Origin: B21-G16 sp003644825 [NCBI: Candidatus Zhuqueibacterota bacterium]
GTDB lineage: Bacteria; SM23-31; B21-G16
Assembly: GCA_003644825.1 (NCBI GenBank)
Contig: QNDJ01000102.1
Location: 1 to 6,484 of the forward strand
Reading direction: 5' to 3'
DNA: 6,484 nt
Made by a program: the position numbers and the translations under genes. Position 1 is the stretch's first letter; each line of letters starts with the position of its first letter. Shown here in pieces: positions 1 to 5,490 of the stretch. The notes beneath the pieces are model-generated. The model did no database searches, had not been told where the DNA came from, and was given only the letters and a program-made list of their open reading frames with translations.

Positions 1-3
1 GAA

Positions 4-14
4 AAAGGAGAAGG
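4..14 (+). promoter_or_regulatory. Ribosome binding site deciding a TTG start
   Basis: A purine-rich stretch, AAAGGAGAAGG, contains a good Shine-Dalgarno core (GGAG at 7-10) 8 bases before the TTG at 19. No ATG or GTG lies in a comparable position, so this site is the main reason to accept TTG as the start of the antiporter gene. The window begins only 3 bases upstream, so any promoter or upstream gene cannot be seen. Confidence 0.8.
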
Positions 15-18
15 AAAG

Positions 19-1437
19 TTGAAAAAGATCGGGATAACACTTATCGTTTTAGTTTTTATTGTTTCAATTTCAGCATATAGTAAAGCTATAAACAGGGGAG
101 AGAGCGGTTATAGTACACTGGTTGTTCAGGAACATAAGGCACCAGCAGAACAGGGTGAAAACATAGTTCACATAGTTACAAGGCTTATACTCCAGCTTGT
201 ATTGGTTCTTGCAGCTGCTAAAGTTGGTGGCGAAATATGTGAACGTTACCTTAAACAACCCGGTGTTCTTGGTGAATTAATTGCAGGAATGATTATTGGA
301 CCTTATGTTCTTGGAAGCAGAATACCTATTCCGGGTCTTGGAACCCTTTTTACTGCTCCTCAACCGGGTGTTTCTATACCTGTATCAAATGAACTTTATG
401 CTCTTGGTCAGATTGCTGTTATAATCCTGTTATTTATGGCTGGTCTGGAGACAGATTTTAAACAGTTCTTTAAATATGCAGGTCCTGCAACAGTTATAGC
501 AATAGGAGGAGTTGTTGTACCTTTTGTCCTTGGTGTATTAGCAACTGTTATTTTTGTTCCGGAAGTGACACATTTTGCTCAACCTGAAGCCCTTTTTATA
601 GGTGCAACAATGGTTGCTACTTCAGTGGGTATTACAGCAAGAATTTTGAGTGATATAAAAAAGCTTGATACACCAGAGGGTGTTACTATTCTTGCAGGAG
701 CCGTTGTAGATGATGTTCTTGGAATTCTTGTGCTGGCAATTGTTGTCGGGATTTCAAGAGGCGAAGGTGGTGTTTCAGGCAAGGAAATAGCATTTATAAC
801 TTTCAAAGCTGTTGGAGTATGGATTGCCATTATGGGGTTGGGCTTGCTGTTTTCAAAACAAATTGAGAAATTGATTAACTGGTTTAAAAGTGATGGTGCG
901 TCTCTGGCGCTGGGTCTTGCATTTTGTTTTCTTGCATCTGGAATAGCTGAGTTATGTGGTCTTGCAGCTATTATAGGTTCTTATGCGATGGGTTTAGCCC
1001 TCTCAGATAGGAAAATATCTAATAAGCTGGTGAAATCTCTGGAGCCTGTTTTTTATTTTCTTGTGCCTGTATTTTTTGTTGTTATGGGAATGCTTGTAGA
1101 TTTTGGCTCAATGTCTCAGGACATATTGTTCGGTGTTGTTTTAAGTATACTTGCTGTTATTTCAAAGGTTTTTGGTTGTGGATTGCCTTCTCTGGGTGTC
1201 GGTTTTAACAGGAGAGGAGCTATTAGAATTGGAATAGGTATGCTCCCGAGAGGAGAGGTTGCACTTATTGTAGCTGGAGTTGGTTTAGCTAATGGTGTTA
1301 TACCCACAGATATGTTTGGTGTTGCTGTTATGATGACTATGGTTACTACACTTCTTGCCCCAATATTTCTTGTTCCTTTATTTGAAAAGGGAGGCTCAGG
1401 TTTAAAGAATAAAAATAAAAAAGAAATAAAAGCATGA
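19..1437 (+). CDS. Na+/H+ antiporter, CPA2 family (NapA type) with exported N-terminal extension
   Basis: This is an inner-membrane cation:proton antiporter that should exchange Na+ (or another monovalent cation) for protons to control pH and sodium. The 472-residue protein has a lysine-started hydrophobic segment (residues 2-20) that looks like a signal peptide, a polar linker to about residue 48, then some 12-13 hydrophobic segments. Family landmarks match Thermus NapA closely: LGELIAG in the first core helix, TSVGITAR at 201-208 in the unwound helix, the paired aspartates D231-D232 in VVDDVLG, K383 in SKVFG (equivalent of the NapA helix-10 lysine) and PRGEVALI with R411 and E413. A DD pair is known for electrogenic CPA2 exchangers. 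There is no C-terminal TrkA-N/RCK or USP domain, so it is not a full-length Kef channel; the protein ends in a short lysine-rich tail. The start is TTG, backed by a good ribosome site. The stop overlaps the next start (ATGA). Ion specificity is inferred. Confidence 0.93.
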   Translation: MKKIGITLIVLVFIVSISAYSKAINRGESGYSTLVVQEHKAPAEQGENIVHIVTRLILQLVLVLAAAKVGGEICERYLKQPGVLGELIAGMIIGPYVLGSRIPIPGLGTLFTAPQPGVSIPVSNELYALGQIAVIILLFMAGLETDFKQFFKYAGPATVIAIGGVVVPFVLGVLATVIFVPEVTHFAQPEALFIGATMVATSVGITARILSDIKKLDTPEGVTILAGAVVDDVLGILVLAIVVGISRGEGGVSGKEIAFITFKAVGVWIAIMGLGLLFSKQIEKLINWFKSDGASLALGLAFCFLASGIAELCGLAAIIGSYAMGLALSDRKISNKLVKSLEPVFYFLVPVFFVVMGMLVDFGSMSQDILFGVVLSILAVISKVFGCGLPSLGVGFNRRGAIRIGIGMLPRGEVALIVAGVGLANGVIPTDMFGVAVMMTMVTTLLAPIFLVPLFEKGGSGLKNKNKKEIKA

Positions 1438-2474
1438 TTTCAGATGAACTATGGCAACAGGTCATAGATTATATTAAAAAAAGCAATCAATTTACACTAA
1501 CGACCCATGTTAATCCTGATGGAGACGGGATAGGAAGCGAAATTGCTCTTTTTTATTTCCTGAGCAATCTTAAAAAAAAGGTCAGGGTAATTAATCATTC
1601 CCTGACTCCAAAAGTATATAGATTTTTAGACCCCGATTTAAAGATTATTGAAAATTTCTCAAAAGAGAAAAAAGAGTGGATTAATAAAAGCGATATTATT
1701 TTTATTCTTGATATAAGCACAAAAGAAAGGCTTGGAGACCTCGGAGTTCCTGTTAGTGAGAGTAGTGCTATCAAGATATGTTTTGACCATCATGCTTCCA
1801 GTGAAGCATTCAGTAATATTAATTTGATTGATGTTAATGCCTGTGCCACTGGAGAACTAATTTATGACCTGATTTATAAATATAATAATGCTTTTACTTC
1901 AGAAATAGTAGAAGCATTGTATATCTCTATCTTAACAGATACCGGTTCATTTCGCTTTTCTAATTCTACTGTAAGGTCTCACCTTATTACTGCTGAACTT
2001 ATCAGGATGGGTATTAAACCACGAGAAATGTATGAAAAAGCTTATGAAATGAGTTCCTGGGAAAAAATATTTCTTTTTCGAGAAGCTTTATCTACCCTCA
2101 GTAAGGAAGGAGATGGTAAAATAGCATGTATGTATATAACCCAGGAAATGATGGAAAAGACCAGAGCAAAAAGGGAAGATATAGAGGGTTTTGTAGATTA
2201 CTTAAATGTAATAAAAGATATTGAAGTTGCCCTTTTATTTGTAGAAGTTTTTAAAAGGGGAACAAAAGTAAGCTTAAGGTCTAAAGGAAGAATTGATGTA
2301 AATGAACTTGCTAAAATTTATGGTGGGGGAGGACATTATCATGCAGCAGGAATAATGATGCATAATGTTTCCCTCAAAGAAGCTATGAATATGGTTATTA
2401 ATGTAGTTGATAAAAAAATTAAAGAGAAAATGAATGAAAATAAAGACTCTGGTTCTCAGTCCATTTCAGACTAA
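1434..2474 (+). CDS. nrnA: DHH/DHHA1 phosphoesterase, NrnA-type nanoRNase / pAp phosphatase
   Basis: This is a cytoplasmic Mn2+-dependent phosphoesterase of the DHH family. NrnA members degrade 2-5 nt RNA fragments and dephosphorylate pAp to AMP. The 346 residues show the full order of motifs: THVNPDGDG (H25, D29, D31), ILDIST (D93), FDHHASS (D118-H119-H120), TDTGSFRFS (D169), and a C-terminal DHHA1 domain with R/K-rich SLRSKG followed by GGGGHYHAAG (G297-H301). All expected metal ligands are present and the length is normal or slightly long for the family (about 310-340). It has no PAS, GGDEF or membrane domain, so it is not a GdpP-type c-di-AMP phosphodiesterase; a plain c-di-AMP or pGpG hydrolase remains possible. 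ATG at 1434 overlaps the antiporter stop by 4 bases and has no clear Shine-Dalgarno, implying coupling. The last ~13 residues (asparagine/serine-rich) are encoded where the next gene begins in another frame. NrnA genes often sit near rbfA/truB; this one does not. Confidence 0.92.
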   Translation: MISDELWQQVIDYIKKSNQFTLTTHVNPDGDGIGSEIALFYFLSNLKKKVRVINHSLTPKVYRFLDPDLKIIENFSKEKKEWINKSDIIFILDISTKERLGDLGVPVSESSAIKICFDHHASSEAFSNINLIDVNACATGELIYDLIYKYNNAFTSEIVEALYISILTDTGSFRFSNSTVRSHLITAELIRMGIKPREMYEKAYEMSSWEKIFLFREALSTLSKEGDGKIACMYITQEMMEKTRAKREDIEGFVDYLNVIKDIEVALLFVEVFKRGTKVSLRSKGRIDVNELAKIYGGGGHYHAAGIMMHNVSLKEAMNMVINVVDKKIKEKMNENKDSGSQSISD

Positions 2475-3084
2475 TTGTTATATTCTGAGCTGTGAAAAAA
2501 CAAACGAAGGAATAGTTATTGACCCTGCTGATGAAGGAGAGACTATTGCAGGGACTATTAAAGAATTAAAAATCAGGTTGAAATATGTATTAATCACCCA
2601 TGCTCATTTAGATCATATTATGGGATTATTAGAACTAAAAAACAATATATCCGACTTAATTGCAATGATGGATAAAAAAGAAAAAGGAGTCTTAAAAAAT
2701 CTTCCATATCAAGCTGCGATGTTTGGAATGCAGGTTTCTAAGGAAATTCCTGTTATAGATAAATTTGTAAAAGAGGGTGATATTATAAAGTTTGGTGAAG
2801 AAACTCTATCAGTTATTGAGCTTCCCGGACATTCTCCGGGAGGAATCGGATTTATGGGAAAAAAGATGGTATTTGTTGGTGATACTCTGTTTCAGGGAAG
2901 TATTGGAAGAACAGACCTTTATGGTGGTTCTTATGAGAAACTTATTGACTCCATAAAGACAAAATTATTCACTCTTAATGATGATATAATCGTTTATCCG
3001 GGTCACGGACCTGCCACAACAATAGGAAACGAAAAAAAGAACAATCCGTTTTTTACCGAAGAAGGATTTTTTAGATATATTTAA
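2434..3084 (+). CDS. Metallo-beta-lactamase-fold hydrolase, YcbL / glyoxalase II-like
   Basis: This is a small cytoplasmic binuclear metal hydrolase of the metallo-beta-lactamase superfamily, closest in pattern to YcbL and hydroxyacylglutathione hydrolase (thioester cleavage in methylglyoxal detoxification). The 216 residues carry every metal ligand: THAHLDH (H56, H58, D60, H61), PGHSPGG (H133), GDTLF (D150) and YPGHGPATT (H191), plus the family signature GSIGRTDL after the bridging aspartate. It lacks the extra C-terminal substrate domain of full glyoxalase II (about 250-260 residues), so the thiol substrate is open. The start at ATG 2434 is supported because the N-terminus, MKIKTLVLSPFQTNCYIL, is the characteristic first strand and turn of this family. 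It places the start 41 bases inside the DHH gene, in a different frame. Only a weak AAAGAGA precedes it, so re-initiation or coupling is likely. Family is certain; the exact substrate is not. Confidence 0.92.
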   Translation: MKIKTLVLSPFQTNCYILSCEKTNEGIVIDPADEGETIAGTIKELKIRLKYVLITHAHLDHIMGLLELKNNISDLIAMMDKKEKGVLKNLPYQAAMFGMQVSKEIPVIDKFVKEGDIIKFGEETLSVIELPGHSPGGIGFMGKKMVFVGDTLFQGSIGRTDLYGGSYEKLIDSIKTKLFTLNDDIIVYPGHGPATTIGNEKKNNPFFTEEGFFRYI

Positions 3085-3089
3085 TTTTT

Positions 3090-4157
3090 ATGAATTCAAG
3101 AGAACGTTTTTTAAAAACGTGCAGATTTGAAAAACCTGATAGAGTCTTCTTAAAACCTCAGTGGATATGGAAGGAAACACTTAAAAGATGGAGAGACGAA
3201 GGATTGCCTCAGGATAGACACTGGCACGAATTCTTCGGATTTGATAGATATGAACAAATACCAATAAACTTTGAAATCATACCTCTCTTTGATGAAAAAA
3301 TAGTTGAAGCTAATAGAAAAAAAAGAGTAATTATTGACAGATTTGGTGTAAAAAAGAGAGAATTCCACGAAAATCCTGAGTTATCTATGCCTCAATACAT
3401 TGAATTTCCGGTAAAAGATTCTAATGACTGGAAAGAAATAAAAAAGAGATTTAATGCTAATGCACCAGTGAGATATCCTCTATGGTGGGAAGATTGTAAA
3501 AGATGCTGGAAAAACAGGGATTACCCTCTGGGAATACACACTGGTTCTTTTTTTGGAAGGCTAAGGAGTTTGATGGGGCTTGAAACTCTTTTGTATTTTC
3601 TGTATGACCAGCCAGAGTTAATAAAAGAAATGCTGGCATTTTTTACTGATTTTTATCTCGATGTTATATATAAAGCGGTAAAAGAAGTTGAGCTGGATTA
3701 TGCCCTTTTCTGGGAGGATATGGCTTTTAAAACAGGCCCTCTTATTTCTCCGCGTCATTTTAAAGAGTTTATGCTTCCCTGCTACAAAAGGGTTACAAAG
3801 TTTCTTAGAGCAAATGGAATAGATATAATTCTGGTTGATAGTGATGGGAATACAGACCTTCTTGTAGACCTCTGGATGGAAGGAGGTATTAGTGGAGAAT
3901 ATCCCCTTGAAGTAGCTGCAGGAGTTAATGCTATTGAAAGAAGAAAAAAATACCCAAACCTGATACTTATAGGTAATATAGACAAAAGAACCCTTGCAAA
4001 AAATAAAAAAGCAATTAAAGAAGAGGTAATGTCAAAGGTGCCTTATCTTCTTTTAAAGAGAGGATACCTTCCATTTTTAGACCATTCAGTTCCACCAGAT
4101 GTACCTCTTGAGAATTTTATATATTACCTTGACTTAATAAAAAAGTTAATCAGTTGA
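3090..4157 (+). CDS. Uroporphyrinogen decarboxylase superfamily protein (non-heme, methyltransferase-like)
   Basis: This is a 355-residue cytoplasmic TIM-barrel protein of the URO-D/MtaA superfamily. Recognisable parts are the N-terminal MNSRERFLKTCRFEKPDRV (typical family opening), SFFGRLRSLMGLE around residue 155-165, a WEDMAFKTGPLISP segment (W208, E209, D210) followed by FKEFMLPCYKRV, DSDGNTDLL (D250, D252, N254), GNIDKRTLA, and LDHSVPPDVPLENF (D331, H332). It lacks the N-terminal arginine-rich porphyrin motif of true HemE, and no heme genes are nearby, so uroporphyrinogen decarboxylation is unlikely. Relatives include zinc-dependent corrinoid:coenzyme M methyltransferases, but the usual HxC...C zinc ligands read here as DxD...H, so the chemistry is probably different or the metal site altered. 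No corrinoid-binding protein is in the window. It starts 5 bases after the MBL stop with no Shine-Dalgarno; an in-frame stop at 3072 leaves ATG 3090 as the only sensible start. The physiological substrate is unknown. Confidence 0.88.
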   Translation: MNSRERFLKTCRFEKPDRVFLKPQWIWKETLKRWRDEGLPQDRHWHEFFGFDRYEQIPINFEIIPLFDEKIVEANRKKRVIIDRFGVKKREFHENPELSMPQYIEFPVKDSNDWKEIKKRFNANAPVRYPLWWEDCKRCWKNRDYPLGIHTGSFFGRLRSLMGLETLLYFLYDQPELIKEMLAFFTDFYLDVIYKAVKEVELDYALFWEDMAFKTGPLISPRHFKEFMLPCYKRVTKFLRANGIDIILVDSDGNTDLLVDLWMEGGISGEYPLEVAAGVNAIERRKKYPNLILIGNIDKRTLAKNKKAIKEEVMSKVPYLLLKRGYLPFLDHSVPPDVPLENFIYYLDLIKKLIS

Positions 4158-4163
4158 AATCAA

Positions 4164-5489
4164 ATGAAAGGGCGAAAAACCGAACTCTCAAAAGAATTAG
4201 CTCTATTTGATGCTGTATCTATTATTGTGGGAATAATAGTAGGAACAGGTATTTTTATTGTGCCTGGTTTGGTTGCCGGGTATCTTCCATCATCCGGTAT
4301 GATTATGCTTGTATGGATTGCTGGTGGGGTATTAACTCTTTTTGGTGTTTTTTCGTTTATGGAGCTTTCATCTTCATTCCCGGAGACAGGAGGAATCTAT
4401 ATATATTTAAAAGAATCAATGGGTTCTTTAGGTGGTTTTCTTTTTGGCTGGGCGAGTTTATTGATACTTAGATCGGGCAGTATAGCTGCTATGTCTGTAG
4501 CTTTTGCTATGTACACCAGATATTTTTTTCCTCTATCCAGGTTCGGGATTAGTATTGTGGCTTCTATTGTTATACTAATTTTATCCTGTGTTAATTATAT
4601 AGGTGTGAAATCCGGAAGCAGAGTACAGAATTTTTTTACTTCGGCTAAGGTAATTGCTCTGGGTTTACTTGTTTTTACAGGATTTTTTTTAAAGAAAGGA
4701 GATATTCATAACTTTGAGCCATTTTTACCTTCAGAGTTCGGATGGAATATGATTTCATTTTTTGGAATGGCTATGATATCTGTATTGTGGACTTTCGATG
4801 GCTGGGCAGACCTGAGTTATATTTCGGGAGAAGTAAAAAACCCTGAGAAAAATCTTCCTTTAGCACTCATAATTGGAACTATAATAGTAACTGTAATTTT
4901 TTTATTAGTTAATCTTTTATATATTTATCTCATACCAGTAATGAATATAAAAAACTCAGAGCTAATAGCATCGGATGCTGCTGTAAAGATTATGGGTGGG
5001 GGTGGTGGTACGGTTATTACAATTCTTATACTTATAACTATATTTGGTGCCATTAATGGTTCAATTATGACAGGACCCAGGATATTTTATGCTCAGGCAA
5101 AAGATGGTCTCTTTTTTAAATGGATTGGTAAAATCCATCCGAAATACGGGACCCCTTCATCCGCTATAATTATCCAGGCAGTACTTATGATTATAATGGT
5201 ATTTTCCGGGACTTTTGAAGAATTAATGAATTGTTATATATTTATGATGGTTATATTTTATATTTTATGTATTATTGGATTATTCATTTTAAGAAAAAAG
5301 AAACCTGAACTTAAAAGACCTCAAAAGACTATTGGTTATCCGTTTACTTCAGCAATATTCTTAATAATTATGATTATAATGTTAGTTAATACAACATATA
5401 AGAAGCCTGTAGAATCTATTATTAGCTTTCTGGTATTAATTGCTGGCATACCTGTTTATTATTTTTTTAAAAAAGAGGAGGGCAAATAA
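4164..5489 (+). CDS. APC-superfamily amino-acid permease, L-type (LAT/SteT-like)
   Basis: This is an inner-membrane amino-acid transporter of 441 residues with about 12 hydrophobic helices, the LeuT-like fold. Helix 1 carries the substrate-binding unwound motif GTGIF (residues 27-31) after the family lead-in ELALFDAVSIIVG. Helix 3 has LLILRSGSIAAMSVAFA, helix 6 has LWTFDGWADLSY (F211-W214) followed by the loop GEVKNPEKNLPLA, and helix 8 has FGAINGSIMTGPRIFYAQAKDGL with a following HPKYGTP. These, and the ending GIPVYYFFKK, match the L-type branch that includes the Bacillus serine/threonine exchanger SteT and animal LAT subunits. Substrate is therefore probably a neutral amino acid, possibly taken up by exchange. 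A run of five glycines precedes helix 8. It starts 6 bases after the URO-D-like stop with no strong ribosome site and ends 1 base before the dehydratase start, whose ribosome site lies inside its last codons. The pairing suggests threonine or serine as cargo; that is inference. Confidence 0.92.
   Translation: MKGRKTELSKELALFDAVSIIVGIIVGTGIFIVPGLVAGYLPSSGMIMLVWIAGGVLTLFGVFSFMELSSSFPETGGIYIYLKESMGSLGGFLFGWASLLILRSGSIAAMSVAFAMYTRYFFPLSRFGISIVASIVILILSCVNYIGVKSGSRVQNFFTSAKVIALGLLVFTGFFLKKGDIHNFEPFLPSEFGWNMISFFGMAMISVLWTFDGWADLSYISGEVKNPEKNLPLALIIGTIIVTVIFLLVNLLYIYLIPVMNIKNSELIASDAAVKIMGGGGGTVITILILITIFGAINGSIMTGPRIFYAQAKDGLFFKWIGKIHPKYGTPSSAIIIQAVLMIIMVFSGTFEELMNCYIFMMVIFYILCIIGLFILRKKKPELKRPQKTIGYPFTSAIFLIIMIIMLVNTTYKKPVESIISFLVLIAGIPVYYFFKKEEGK
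5475..5482 (+). promoter_or_regulatory. Strong ribosome binding site for the dehydratase, fixing its start
   Basis: GAGGAGGG is a near-perfect Shine-Dalgarno 8 bases before ATG 5491. It sits within the last codons of the permease gene (encoding the Glu-Glu-Gly-Lys tail). It is the strongest ribosome site in the window and decides between ATG 5491 and an in-frame ATG at 5440, which would add 17 residues that merely reread the permease tail. Confidence 0.88.
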
Positions 5490-5490
5490 A

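Noticed and set aside
1580-1607. Hairpin GTCAGGG / CCCTGAC with a 12-base loop in the DHH gene, with a competing upstream CCTGA at 1559-1563
   Set aside because: Looks attenuator-like at first, but it is deep in a coding region, lacks a following U-run, and stems of this size are expected a few times by chance in several kilobases.
1792-1809. Perfect 7-base-pair hairpin ATGCTTC-CAGT-GAAGCAT in the DHH gene
   Set aside because: Partly dictated by the DHHASSEA codons, no U-tract and no position relative to a gene start that would give it a role; chance occurrence is plausible.
2821-2843. GC-rich hairpin (CTTCCCGG / CCGGGAGG with a 7-base loop)
   Set aside because: It lies exactly over the codons of the conserved PGHSPGG metal motif and has no U-tract after it, so protein coding explains it and it is not a terminator.
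70-3985. Minus-strand open frames of 60-83 codons (70-258, 579-830, 1116-1307, 3150-3368, 3457-3639, 3782-3985)
   Set aside because: Each lies wholly antisense to a well-supported gene, has no recognisable domain and no convincing ribosome site; they are shadows.
3090-4157. Calling the URO-D-like gene hemE
   Set aside because: The N-terminal arginine motif for porphyrin carboxylates is missing, other motifs match the methyltransferase-like branch, and no heme genes are adjacent.
4994-5008. G-rich run GGGTGGGGGTGGTGG, possible two-layer G-quadruplex
   Set aside because: It encodes the glycine run before permease helix 8; short and only two-layered, with no regulatory position.
5440-5490. Longer reading of the dehydratase from an in-frame ATG at 5440
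   Set aside because: The 17 extra residues are the out-of-frame translation of the permease C-terminus, have no good ribosome site and do not fit the family N-terminus; ATG 5491 has an ideal one.
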